Shown here: piece after piece, positions 53,201 through 63,300 of the stretch
How positions within the stretch are numbered: position 1 is the first letter of the stretch
Layout: each line of letters opens with the position of its first letter
Assembly: GCA_964393825.1 (NCBI GenBank)
Contig: CAYMUY010000003.1
Location: forward strand, 1 to 64,000
Origin: PFJX01 sp964393825
GTDB lineage: Bacteria > Pseudomonadota > Gammaproteobacteria > Burkholderiales > Thiobacillaceae
Length of the DNA: 64,000 bases
Reading direction: 5' to 3'
The notes under the pieces: generated by a model
The model's input: the letters and a program-made list of their open reading frames with translations, nothing else
Told to the model about the DNA's origin: nothing
Databases searched by the model: none
Program-made: the position numbers and the translations under genes

Positions 53201-53870
53201 TGATGAAGAACTGCGAGGTGGCGGAATCGGCCGCGCTGGTCCGCGCCATGGCGATGCTGCCGCGCAGGTTGGCCAGGCCGTTGTTGCTCTCCAGGGTGAT
53301 GGCCGCGTAGGTCGGTGACTTGTACACGAGGCCGGAAGTGAACCCGCCGCCCTGCACCATGAAGTCCTCGATGACCCGGTGAAACAGGGTGCCGTCGTAG
53401 AAACCGCTGTTGGCATAGGCCAGCATGTTGGCGACGGTCACCGGCGCCTGCTCGGGGTGGAGTTCCAGCACCAGCGTGCCCTTGCTGGTCTGCATCGTGA
53501 TCTGGGGATCGGCCACGAACCGGGTCGCGGCGTTGGTGACCAGTTTCGGTGCCACCGGCGCGACGGTATCGATGGCCTGGCTGTTGTTGCTGGCGATGGC
53601 ATTGACGTCGCCACCGGCCGTGCTCACCGCGCCGGCTTTCAGGGTCAGGCCGATGCTGCCGCTGGCCACGCCGAGCGCGGGGGTGACGTTCACTGTCCAG
53701 GTCGTCCCCGCTCCCGTGACCGTGCTGATCACGCCATTGGTGAGCGTGAAGTCATCGCTGGCCAGACCGCTGACGGGCTCGCTGAAAGTGAGGGTGTAGG
53801 CGATGTTGCCGGTGGCGCGATTGGCGGTGCCGGCGAGGTTGTCGGTGATGATGACGGTGGGAATGGTCAT
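50235..53870 (-). CDS. RTX protein 4: secreted double-cyclophilin protein
   Basis: This is a 1211-residue predicted secreted protein with two cyclophilin-type prolyl isomerase domains. The N-terminus is a duplicated ~363-residue unit: Ig-like domain (IITDNLAGTANRATG), cyclophilin, then Ig-like domain (WSYSLDGGTTWNAGSG). Cyclophilin 1 (about 118-280) has LFHRVIEDFMVQGGGF with catalytic Arg165, plus SQFFI. Cyclophilin 2 (about 485-640) has LFHQVIPGFILQAG, with Gln530 in place of the Arg. A SwmB/Big_5-like domain (VIRFSPVDAAVGVDL), an Ig-like segment (YQWKADGSDIAGAT), a few RTX repeats and the shared cassette ending FALLSGAPMLLYSDFAVA follow. No protease site or signal peptide is present. It may act on secreted RTX proteins or host proteins; this is inference. 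Confidence 0.85.
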   Translation of the reverse strand: MTIPTVIITDNLAGTANRATGNIAYTLTFSEPVSGLASDDFTLTNGVISTVTGAGTTWTVNVTPALGVASGSIGLTLKAGAVSTAGGDVNAIASNNSQAIDTVAPVAPKLVTNAATRFVADPQITMQTSKGTLVLELHPEQAPVTVANMLAYANSGFYDGTLFHRVIEDFMVQGGGFTSGLVYKSPTYAAITLESNNGLANLRGSIAMARTSAADSATSQFFINQVDNGFLNYSSAANPGYAVFGHVLSGLSVIDSIAQVATTTSGSFSDVPVPEVTITSVRQTTAGRAISTVATMQVSGLETGATWSYSLDGGTTWNAGSGNSITLPLGDYAAGAIQVRQTDAAGNASLGTGTLSSALLVTNQAVTSPTVSITDNLSGTANRATGNVAYTLTFSEAVTGLAAEDFIVSNGAVSSISGSGSTWTVNVTPSLGVASGSIGLILRTGAVSDAGGDVNALAASSSQAIDTVAPVAPKLVTSTAFSYQVNPQITLQTSLGAVVFELKPQQAPITVANMLAYADAGFYDGTLFHQVIPGFILQAGSYTPGLAYKEPLYQPIALESNNGLTHVRGSLAMVRGSTANTATSQFFIDLVDNPGLNYSATALGYAVFGNVVSGLNVIDSIAQVPITTTSPTNVPLTDVTIASIRQTVAGSALSKVNTLQISDLEAGATWSYSLDGGATWSAGSGGSLLLPDGSYAANAIQIRQTDAAGNTSAGSGKLTSALVVDTTAPSVIRFSPVDAAVGVDLTANIVITFSEAIARGTGSIVLKTLSGATIESFDAASSARLTFSGATLTIDPTFDLGYGPGYTVELAAGTVRDLAGNSHTGTSGYHFTANHPTTGRVGIDGSPVPGQTLSANTSALADADGLGNLSYQWKADGSDIAGATASTFTLGASEAGKVLSVTVSHSDGHGTHEQVSSAALLMGGNGNDTLICLSGYDLMSGGAGDDHYHVLASGNRITELPDQGTDTVHAPLSWSLGNNLEHLTLLGDHACSGTGNAAGNILDGGSGADTLIGGAGNDTYIVDNIGDVIQETGADASDSVRSWVNWTLGDHLEHLTLLGTKNLDGTGNALNNTLTGNGGTNVLNGGDGDDWLDGASGNDTLTGGTGSDTFAFTTPLNALRNVDTITDFTSGSDRIALSSLIFRDMGFAGSPTADAFFRSGSTAQDANDRILYDPVSGALSYDADGTGPLAALQFALLSGAPMLLYSDFAVA
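51690..53870 (-). repeat. Tandem duplication of Ig-cyclophilin-Ig unit (~1.09 kb each)
   Basis: Unit 1 (about 52777-53870) and unit 2 (about 51690-52776) align along their whole length in protein sequence, for example TANRATGN.AYTLTFSE, GVASGSIGL, ANMLAYA.(S/A)GFYDGTLFH and GYAVFG. The second cyclophilin has diverged at the active-site Arg. Confidence 0.88.
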
Positions 53871-54004
53871 GTCGCAGTTCGAGGTGGCGAGAGGGCGGCG
53901 TGGTCAGGTGGACGAGTGCGCAATCGGTCTGGTCAGGTGTTCACCGGGACATTGCCGGCTTGATCGTCAGTGTGATGCTGGCGAAAGACAGGCGCATGAC
54001 GGGT

Positions 54005-57000
54005 TCAGACGACGAAAAGATCAGTGTGCAACAGTGTCGGCGCCCCGCTCAACACCGCGAAGCGTACCGATGACAGCGATCCCGTGCCATCGGCGTCATA
54101 GGACAAGGCGCCCGTTGCCGTGTCGTAGAGGATGCGGTCATCCGCGTCCTGGGCCGTGCCGCCGAGACGGAAGAAGGCGTCCGTTGCCGGGCTGCCGCTG
54201 AAGCCCATGTCCCTGAAAATCGCCGGCGAGAGCTGGATCCGGTCCGTGCCGCTGACGAAATCGGTGATCGTGTCGACATTGCGCAGGGCGTTGAGCGGGG
54301 TGGTGAAGGCGAAGGTGTCGGCACCGGCGCCGCCGGTGAGGGTGTCGTTGCCGGAGGCGCCATCGATGAAGTCATTGCCGGCGCCGCCGTTCAACACATT
54401 GGCGTTACCGTTGCCGGTGAGTGTGTTGTCGAGCGCGTTGCCGGTGCCGTTCAACGGCTTGGTGCCGAGCAGGGTCAGGTGTTCCAGGTTGTCGCCCAGG
54501 GTCCAGTCCAACCAACTGCGCACGCAGTCGTTCGCATCGGTGCCGGTCTCCTGGATGACGTCGCCGGCGTTGTCCACCACATAGGTGTCGTTGCCGGCGC
54601 CGCCGATCAGGATGTCGGCGCCGTTGCCGCCGTCGAGAATGTTGCCGGCGGTGTTGCCGGTGAGGGTGTTGGCCTGGCCGTTGCCGGTGCCGCTGAGTCG
54701 GTTGCCGCCAAGCAGGGTCAGGTTTTCCAGGTGAGCGCCGAGGCTCCAGGAGAGGGCAGCGTGGACGTGGTCGGTGCCCTGGGCCTCGGCTTCGACGATG
54801 CGGTCGCCGCGGCCATCGACGAAGTAGGTGTCGTTGCCGGGGCCGCCGGCGAGGCGGTTGTCGGCGGCATTGCCGATGAGGGTGTCGTCGCCGCTGCCAC
54901 CGATGGCGTGCTCGATGACGCTGCCGTAGGCGATGGCGATGTTGTCATTGCCGAGCGGGCCCAGCCATTCGTAGCCGGGGATGAGAACGCGCAGCGAGCT
55001 GAACTGGCCTGCGCGCAGATCGATGAGGCAATCCTGGCTGAAGTTGCTGGCGTCGAGCGTGTCCGTGCCGCCGCCGTCCCAGAGGGTTTCGATGTTCAAC
55101 GTGGCGGGGTCGAAGCGGTAGGTGTCGTCACCGGCGCGGGTGGCGGTGTTGGCGCCGTAGAGAAACTGCAGGGTGGCCACGTCGTAGAGCATCGGGCTGC
55201 TGGTGTAGAAGCCGGTCGCTGCGCCCTCGGCGTGGTTGTTGTAGGACATCACCGTGTACTGGTTGCTGTCGGTCGCGGCCGACAGGTAGGGCGCCTCGTC
55301 GCCGTCGTAAAAGCCGGGGTGTTTGAAACCCAGGGCGTGGCCGATTTCATGGAGCAGCACCCACCAGGCGGAATTGCCGGCCTGCGGCGTGGCGTAGGCG
55401 GTGTCGGCGCGGTTGATCCAGACATCGCCGCCGGCGGGGTTGGGGGAGGGGTAGTAGGCGTAGCCGGAGTAGCCGCTGTTCGGTTCCAGGTGGGTGCCGA
55501 AGCGCAACTGGCCGCCGTCACCGGCATCGTCCACTTCGACGAAGACCAGACCGGCGATGTCCTGATACTGCTGGAGCACGGTGCGCACGGCGGCTTTCTG
55601 GGTCGCGTTCATCGGCGCGAAGCTGGCGGATTCGCTTTCCAGCGCATAGGAAGGCGCGGCCGTCATGAAGCTGAAGGTCAGGATGGTGCCGGGGGTGCCG
55701 TTGGCGACGTCGCTATTCCAGCGCGAATGATCGGGGATGCGCAGGGCCTCGATGAAATCGGCGCTGACTTCGAGCTGGAAGGCGGCAGTGACTTCGGCCG
55801 CGCCGTCGTCGGCGTGGACGGCCAGGGCCAGGGTGCCGAAGGCGTCGACCGAGGGCGTACCGCTGAAGCTGCGCGTGGCCGCGTCGAAGGTCAGCCAGGC
55901 CGGTAGCGGCGACCCGTCGGCGAGGCTGGCGCGGTAGGTCAGGGTGTCGCCGTCGGCGTCGTAAAAGGCGTGGGCGGGTATCGTGTAGCCGAAGGCCTCG
56001 CCGGCAAGCGCGGTTTGATCGCTGATGCCGCTGGCCAGCCGGAGGATGCCGAAATCATGGGTGCCGGTGTAGCTGGCGCCGACGCCGACAGCCTGGCCGT
56101 TGGCGGCGAAGGCAAGGTCGAGGAGGGTCGAGGTGCCGTTGCCGTACAGGGTGGTGAAGACCCCGCCACCGGCAAAGGTGTTGTCCAGCGTGCCATCGGG
56201 GTTGAAGCGGGCGATCAGGGCATGGCCGAGGCCGTTGGAGTCGCTGCCGGCGGCGAGGATCCTGCCGTCGGCCTGGACCAGTACGCTGCTGAACGCGTTG
56301 ATGGCGCTGGCGTTCAGGGTGACGATGCCGACGCCACCGCCGAAGCTGGTGTCGAGGCTGCCATCGGTGTTGAGCCGGATCAGCACCGCGTCCTGCTGGT
56401 TGCCGGCGCCGCTGCCAGGAGTATGGCCGGCCAGGAGAATCTTGCCGTCGGCCTGGAGGGCGAGGGCGTTGACGGTTTCCAGGTTGGCGCCGGGGTCGAG
56501 GCTGAACAGCGCCTTGCCATCGCCGCTGAAGCTGGTGTCCAGCGCGCCGGTGGCGGTCAGCCGCGCGACGCCGAAGTCCCAGCTGCTGCCGCTCCAGCCA
56601 TAGCCGGCGACGATGATCTTGCCGTCTTCCTGCAACAACATGGCGTTGGCCGCCGAGGTGTTGTTGCCGAACGAGCCGGTCAGGATGCCGTCGCCGTCGA
56701 AGCTGGTGTCGGGCGTGCCATCCGTGGTGTAGCGGGTCACCGCGAAATTGAAGCCGCTGCTGCCGGCAACGACGATCTTGCCATCGGTCTGGAGGGCGAC
56801 GGCGTGGGCCGTGTCGTTGACTGCGGAAAGCGCGTGGCTGACCAGGCCATCGCTGGAGAACGTGCTATCGAGGGTGCCGGAAGTGTCGAACCGCGCGATC
56901 AGGAAGTCGCTGTTGTCGACCGAGCCGGTTCTGCCGACGGCGACAATCCTGCCGTCGGGCTGGATGGTGACGTCATAAGCCCGCCCCGAAAGGTCGACGA

Positions 57001-57247
57001 ACTGCAAGCCGTCAGATGAAAACGCGCTGTCGAGGCTGCCGTCGGCATTCAGGCGCAGCAGGGTGAACTTGTCGTTGGCGAAGACGCTCCAGCCGGCGAC
57101 GACATACTTGCCATCGACCTGGACGGCGATGGCTTCCGCCGATGCGTTGCTGATCCCGATGGGCAAGCTGATCGTGCCGTCGCCAGCGAAGCCGGCGTCG
57201 AGGCTGCCGGTGGAGAGGAGGATGGGGGACGCGTTGTTGCTGGGCAT
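54005..57247 (-). CDS. RTX protein 5: delta-60 propeller + serralysin-type protease + RTX
   Basis: This is a 1080-residue predicted secreted metalloprotease. Residues ~17-400 hold seven delta-60 repeats (for example LQTDGKIVVAG...FAVTRYTTDGTPDTSF), a count that fits a seven-bladed beta-propeller. A cadherin-like Ig domain follows (DADGDTLTYRASLADGSPLPAWLTFD). The M10B domain has zinc site HEIGHALGFKHPG (55319-55351, His633 onward) and Met-turn YTVMSYN. RTX repeats and the shared cassette follow, ending FAVLSGAPTLLHTDLFVV. The protease domain is clearly different from those of proteins 1-3, although the cassette is nearly the same, so the modules have separate histories. No strong ribosome site or signal peptide is seen. 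Confidence 0.87.
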   Translation of the reverse strand: MPSNNASPILLSTGSLDAGFAGDGTISLPIGISNASAEAIAVQVDGKYVVAGWSVFANDKFTLLRLNADGSLDSAFSSDGLQFVDLSGRAYDVTIQPDGRIVAVGRTGSVDNSDFLIARFDTSGTLDSTFSSDGLVSHALSAVNDTAHAVALQTDGKIVVAGSSGFNFAVTRYTTDGTPDTSFDGDGILTGSFGNNTSAANAMLLQEDGKIIVAGYGWSGSSWDFGVARLTATGALDTSFSGDGKALFSLDPGANLETVNALALQADGKILLAGHTPGSGAGNQQDAVLIRLNTDGSLDTSFGGGVGIVTLNASAINAFSSVLVQADGRILAAGSDSNGLGHALIARFNPDGTLDNTFAGGGVFTTLYGNGTSTLLDLAFAANGQAVGVGASYTGTHDFGILRLASGISDQTALAGEAFGYTIPAHAFYDADGDTLTYRASLADGSPLPAWLTFDAATRSFSGTPSVDAFGTLALAVHADDGAAEVTAAFQLEVSADFIEALRIPDHSRWNSDVANGTPGTILTFSFMTAAPSYALESESASFAPMNATQKAAVRTVLQQYQDIAGLVFVEVDDAGDGGQLRFGTHLEPNSGYSGYAYYPSPNPAGGDVWINRADTAYATPQAGNSAWWVLLHEIGHALGFKHPGFYDGDEAPYLSAATDSNQYTVMSYNNHAEGAATGFYTSSPMLYDVATLQFLYGANTATRAGDDTYRFDPATLNIETLWDGGGTDTLDASNFSQDCLIDLRAGQFSSLRVLIPGYEWLGPLGNDNIAIAYGSVIEHAIGGSGDDTLIGNAADNRLAGGPGNDTYFVDGRGDRIVEAEAQGTDHVHAALSWSLGAHLENLTLLGGNRLSGTGNGQANTLTGNTAGNILDGGNGADILIGGAGNDTYVVDNAGDVIQETGTDANDCVRSWLDWTLGDNLEHLTLLGTKPLNGTGNALDNTLTGNGNANVLNGGAGNDFIDGASGNDTLTGGAGADTFAFTTPLNALRNVDTITDFVSGTDRIQLSPAIFRDMGFSGSPATDAFFRLGGTAQDADDRILYDTATGALSYDADGTGSLSSVRFAVLSGAPTLLHTDLFVV
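56045..57200 (-). repeat. Seven delta-60 repeats
   Basis: There are seven units of ~55 residues with the pattern (Q.DGKI.VAG ... D F.. R....G.LD..F). The last unit is degenerate (FAANGQAVGVG). Coordinates are approximate. Confidence 0.85.
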
Positions 57248-57270
57248 GGCGTGTCGGCAGGCTAAGGGCT

Positions 57271-57340
57271 GTGGCGCGGGCGTCCCGCCTGTCCCGCATT
57301 TCTGATCAGGCCCACGAGGCAGGCGGGACGCCCGCGCTAC
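57271..57340. repeat. REP-like palindrome (21-bp arms)
   Basis: GTGGCGCGGGCGTCCCGCCTG (57271-57291) and its inverted copy CAGGCGGGACGCCCGCGCTAC (57320-57340) differ at one base. It is located between RTX proteins 5 and 6. The GCGGGCGTCCCGCCTGC core is of the type found in dispersed extragenic palindromes. Confidence 0.82.
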
Positions 57341-57342
57341 AT

Positions 57343-57365
57343 CTCGGCCTCCGACGGAGGCCGAG
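57343..57365 (-). terminator. Perfect 10-bp hairpin after giant RTX gene
   Basis: CTCGGCCTCC and GGAGGCCGAG form a 10-bp stem with a three-base loop 8 bp after the stop of the giant gene. No T-run follows on the minus strand. Together with the palindrome at 57271-57340 it could halt or protect the 3' end of that transcript. Confidence 0.5.
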
Positions 57366-57373
57366 CCGCGCGA

Positions 57374-60300
57374 TCAGATGATCACGGTCGGTTCGCTGGT
57401 CTGGAAACTCAAACGGAGCAGGAGGTTCCCGCTGATGCTGTCGAACACCACCGCGTACTCGATACCGCTAAGCGCGACGTCAGCCCCCGCGCTATTGCTT
57501 GCATAGTCAATGGACCAGCCAGCAGCCGTCTGATTGATGTTGAATACCTCGTTCTCGCCCTCCATAAAACGCCAGACCGGGCCCGCATCATCTTTGATCA
57601 TGTGGATTTCGTTGATTCCGGCGAAGGAAAGCCCCACCGTATCCGCCATATGCGCGCCGCCGATGACTTGGCTGACGCCCGTGAGCGGCCCTGCCTCGTA
57701 GCTGGCGAACAGGTAGCTCGCGGCGAGGTCTAGACCGTTCAGCACACCGCCCACCGCCTGGTTTGCCTGCACCACGCCGACATCGCTGGCGAGATTGATA
57801 TCCAGCACTTGGACGCCGTCGTCGAAGCGCAGGTTCTCGAAATTCAGCAAACTGAGGCCGTAGTCTTGTACAGGCTGCGCGGACAGCAGGTCATGGCCGT
57901 GGCTGCCTTCCAGGTAGTAATCGCCGATGAACTGTCCTTCCGAAAGCGTATAGACGATCTCCGAGGCGCCGATGCTGTTGGGGGCGAGGGTGTTGCCGAA
58001 ATGCAGGCCCGGGCCTTCCGGCATGATCATGTTCGGATAGAACGGCAGGAGCAGGGTGTCGCTGCCGCCCATGGCGTCGACGCTCTGGCCGATGACGGGG
58101 GGCGACGGCAGCGTGTAGATGTCGTCGCCGCTGCTGAAGCCGGTGGTCGATTGCAGGTGGACGTAGCCGGTACCCAGGCCGAGTTGCGCCGCCTGGACGC
58201 CGGAGAGAACGATGGCAGTCTGGGTGACGCCGGTGGTGGAATCGCCGTCCCAGACCAGCAGGGTGTCGGCGCCGGCGTTGTTCACGGTGAAGGTGCCCGA
58301 GAGATAGTTACCCTGCGCCACGTAGTAGCCCTGATCGGTGACCAGGCCATTGGCCGGTGTGCTGCCCATGTAGTGCGGTGCATTGGCATTGCCGAGCAGG
58401 TCGCTCAACGCCCTTTGCAAGCTGATGCCTTCGCCGCTGGACAGATCGGTGATGCGGTCGACGCCGTTGGCGAAGCTGAAGGTGTCGCCGTTGCTGACGC
58501 CGGCGCCGCCGTTCTCGTGGAACACCGTGACCGGCGAGTCGCCCTGCTCGAAGTTGAAATGGTCGATGCCGGAGCCCCCGGTCAGGGTGTCGGCACCGGT
58601 GCCGCCGCTGATCCAGTCCTCGCCCGACGATCCGATCAGGGTGTCATTGCCGGCATTGCCCTTGATGTCGTAGCCAACGGACAGCGCGCTCAGGTTGATG
58701 GTGTTGTTGCCGCTGCCGCCCTCGGCGAAGCTGAAGCCGCCCGTGGCCTCGATCAGGGCGTTGTCGCTGGCGTCGCGGATGCCATCGGCGGTGCCGGTGC
58801 CGGCGTAGTGCATCATCACCCAGTCTTCCGGCGTCAGGGTCAGTGCGTAATGCAGCGTCATGACCGTGCTGCCGTTGCCCTCGACAGAGGCGGGCGAGAG
58901 CACGGCGCCGGCGCCATTTTTCTGCATGGTCAATGCCAGGTTGGAAACCGTGGCTGGCGCGAACGTATTCTCCGCGAAGTTGAATCGCATGCCATCGGCG
59001 GTGAGCGCCATGGCGACCGGCTCGGGTTCATGGGTGTCCTGGATCTGCAGGACATTGGCGCCAGCCGTTGTGCCGAGCGTGACGCTGCCGATACCGATGA
59101 TGTTTTGCAGCAGGATGACCGTGTCCGGCAGGTCGATGCCGAGCAGCGGCGAGCTGCCATGATCCTGGATCACGACCAGGGAATCGACGCTCCCATTGCC
59201 ATCGGTATCCATCTTGAACGCCGCGGTGGTGCCCGGGGTGGTGAAGTTCAGGCGGGCGTAGGTGGCGGCGTCCTGGACATTGCCTTCGTTGATCAGGATC
59301 GCGGTGCCGGCGGCGTTCTCGAAGGTGATGATGCCGCTGGTGATGCTGTGTTTGGCGATGGCGCCGGCATCGATGCCGTCGGCATGGCTGACGTTGGCGG
59401 CGATGAGCTTGGCGGTGAGGTCCAGCACGTCATGGTTGGCAACCGTGGCCGAACTGATATCAAAACCGGTGCCGGCGGGCGAGGTGAGGGAGCCGGTGAC
59501 CACATCCATGGTCGTATCGCTGGTGTCCACACCCTGGAAGAAGGCGTAGCTTTCGCCCAGACCCACGTTCACCACGTCTTTCGAATAGGCGATGCCGTCG
59601 CCGTTCTCGACCAGGCGGATGATGTCCGCGCCCCAGCTGCCGGTGAGGCTGTCGGCGCCGCCGCCGTCGACCAGCACATCGTTGTAGGCGGTGCCGACCA
59701 GACGGTCGCCGCCGCCATTGCCGCGCAGGATGACGGTGCCGCCATACCAGGGGGTGTACCAGTCGAGGTCGATCACGGTGGCGCCGGTGCCATTGTCACC
59801 GAACCAGATTTCACCGGTGGGCGCCGGATTGCCGGAGAGGTCGCGCAGGTCGCCCCAGGAGGCGTTGTATTGCATGCGCACGACATCGGTGGCGGCGAAG
59901 GTGGTGTCGGTGGTAAAGGTCACGCTGCTGGTGCCGAGGCCGCTGCTGCCGGTGACCATGATGGGTGTGCCCTGCCAGCCGTTGGCGTCGCTGGGGTTCA
60001 GGGTCAGTGAAAGACCGTTAAGGCCACTGGCGGTGACCTCTTCGCTGAAACTTACGGTGATCTGGTTACCGCCGAAGCTGGCGCCGGTGTTGTAGGGCGC
60101 GGTGACATCGAACAGCATGGCACCGAGCGGCAGATGGAGATAATCGGACTGGTTGCCGACCTGGAAATACTCGATGTCCTTGAGGGTCACCACCATGTCG
60201 TTGACGCCGTCACCGGAACTGCTGGTCATGCGGTATTGCCAGGCGTCACCCGTGCCGCCCTTCTCGATGAACGCGAATTCCGTGGCGCCGGCATAGAGAT

Positions 60301-63300
60301 GGACCTTGCCGTCGGTGCCCAGGGCGTAGGTGATGGCGCCGCTGAGCGTGGGGGCGATGCCGCCGCTGAGGGTGAGGGTGTCCTCGCCGGAGCCGCCGTC
60401 CAGGGTGCTGGAGCCGATGCCCCACCAGCCGAAGTGGTCGTTGCCGCCACCCAGGCTGATGGTGTCGTTGCCGTCGGAGACGTCGCTGTGGTCGCCGTTG
60501 TTGGAGCCGATGACGATGTCATTGCCATTGCCGGGCCAGACCATCTGGAAGGCGCTGGGGTTGGCGGCGAGAGTGATGGTGTCGGCGAAGTCCGAACCCA
60601 GGTTCATCTGGTTGTTGCGGATGAGGTCGGTATAGGTGTCCTTCACCAATTGGAAGTCAGCCATGTAGTCCGGGCCCAGCGGTGTGCCGGCGGGATCGGT
60701 GAGCACCATCATCATGCGCTCGAAGCCCGCACCGCCGCTGTAGAGGGTCTTGACCAGTTGCGGCGTGCCACCCACCACCTCATAGAGGTTGATGGTGCCG
60801 GACTCGTTGAGGACGCGGATGACGCGGCTGTCGATATCGAATTGGTAACCGTTGGCGAGCACGGTTTCGCTCAGGGTGCCGCCGAAATATTTCAGGTTGA
60901 ACACCAGCATGTCGCGTTCGCCGCCCGCGCCCGCAATCAGGCCGGACAGCGCGGTCGTCAGCTTGGCGGCATCGCCGACGTCCGTTCCCGCAGGCACGGC
61001 GACCCAGTCGTTGGCGGCCGTGCCAGTGGTGGTGGCGGCTCCGTACAGCCAAATCGAGGCCTGGTTGTTGCCGGTGTTGTCGATACGGGCAAAGGCGGTC
61101 TGGGTGCCGGCCAGGTTGGTAATGCTGGAACCGGCAGGGGTGTAGAGGTTGCCGATCGACATCTGACCAATATCACCGGCCTGCAGGGTATAGGTGAAGG
61201 CCAGACGATTGCCGCCGCTGTGGGCGGCGTCATAGTTGGCGAGGACGGTGTGCATGGCACCTGCCGTGCCGATCACCAGTTGCAGTTGCGGCGTACCGGT
61301 CACCAGCACGGATTGGTTTAGGTAGACGTACTCGACCAGGGTTTCACCGGGCTGATACGAGTTCATGTCGTTCTGCAGCCGTACTTCGCTGACAAGGGGC
61401 TGGCCGATGCCGGGGTCACCGTAGACATAGGCGTAATCGCTGCCACCCCCCCCCGTTTGATTGGTCACCGCTTGCGCGCTCAGGCTGGCGGCATCGTTGC
61501 CGGTCAGGTCCTGGGTGGCATTGACATCATCCCCTGCGGTCGGGTCGGTGTAGGTGAGGGTGACGGTTTGGCCCGCGTTGACTGGCGAGACCAGCGTCAG
61601 GAAGAGGCTTTCTCCGGTCTGGCTGCGGCTGATGCCGCTGATTCCGCGCGCTACCCCGTCCACCATGACCACGAAGGCTCCGGCACCCGGAAGCGCTGAA
61701 CTCAGCACTTCGTTGTAATCGATCACCATCGAGGCGCCATTGATCGTGGCCTGTTGGAACACGGGGGGGGTGGTGTCCGCGCCGCCGCCACTCAGGTAGA
61801 TCGTGCCCCAGTCGGTGGCGGTGAGCTGGGTCGGGTTGACGCCCTGGAGCACCAGCGCGGTTTGAGCCACGGTGCCGGTGGCGCTGTCGCCGTCGTAGAC
61901 CACCAGGGTGTCGGCGCCGCCGGCGTTCACGGTGAAGGTGCCGCCGCTGTAGTTGCCGCGTTCCAGGTAGTAGTGCTGATCCGTGACCAGATGGTCCGCC
62001 GGGGTGGACATGCTGGCCATGCCGTTGCCGGGCATGGCGGAGCGCAGGGTGATGCGGTCGCCGCTGTCCGGGTTGTTGTTGGTCGCCACCGTGGTGAAGC
62101 CGCCAGTGATGATGTCGGCGCCGCCGGTGAAGGTGTAGGCGCCGGCGCTGTAGCTGACCGGGGTGGAATCTCCCTGGGTGAAGCTGAATTCGTCGGCACC
62201 ATCGCCGCCGTCCAGGGTGTCGGCACCGGTACCGCCGCTCAGGTAGTCGTTGCCGCCACGGCCACTCAGGCTGTCGTTGCCGGCGCCGCCCTCGATATCG
62301 TTGGAATCGTTGTTGCCGATGAGGGTGTCGTTGCCGCCGCTCGGGTCATAGATGCCGATGTTGCCGGTCAGTGCTGAGAGATCGATGACCGTGTCGCCAC
62401 TGCCTCCCAATGCGACGCCGCCTTCGTCAAGCGCGAAGATGTCGCTCTTGTTGCCGGAGCCATCGGTGCCACTCTGGTGGTCGCGATCACTGGAGGTGAT
62501 CAGGACGTAGTTCGTGCCGGTCAGGTTGGCGGCGGCGAAGGACACGGTGGCAAGGCTGCCGTTGATCGCGACACCGGTAGGTGTGAGGCCGGCCAGTACG
62601 GAACCGGTACCTTTCTGCAGGGTGATGCCGGTGAAGTCGGCGCTGGCGAGGTTTTCGTTGAAATACAGGTTCAGGGCGTTGGCACTGAAATTTGCATCGT
62701 TGATGGTCGGACCGGTGGTGTCGACGATCTGCACCACATTTTGCCCAGCGCTGTTGCCGAGGGTGACGCCGTTGACGCCCACGAGCAGGATCAGGGTGTC
62801 GTTGTCGAGATCCTGGCCCCCTTGGTTCTGGAACACGAACAGGCTGTCGGCCTGGCCGTTGCCATCGTGGTCGTAGGCGAAGCCGACCGTAATGCCCGCT
62901 GTGGTGAGGTTGGCTTCCAGGTAGTCGGTGGCCGCTTTCAGGTTGCCCGCATTGATCAGGATGGCGGTGCCGCCGCTGTTTTCGAAGGTGAGGATGCCGC
63001 CGCTGATGCTGTGCTGCGCCAGGCTGCCGACATCCGTGCCGTTCACATGGCTGGCGTTGGCGGCGATGCTGCCGGAGGGCAGGTCGAGCTTGTCGTTGTT
63101 GACGCTGCCCGAGACATCGAAGGCGTAGACCGTGTCGTGGAAGTAAGGCTGGCTGCCACTGCTGGTCCCGCCGTCGGTGCCCACCACCACGGTGTCGCTG
63201 GCACGGTTTATGCCGTCGAACAGCCGAATGCTGTCCTGGCCCCAGCCGCCGTTGATCCGGTCGGCGCCCGCATTGCCGAACAGGATGTCATTGTTGTTGC

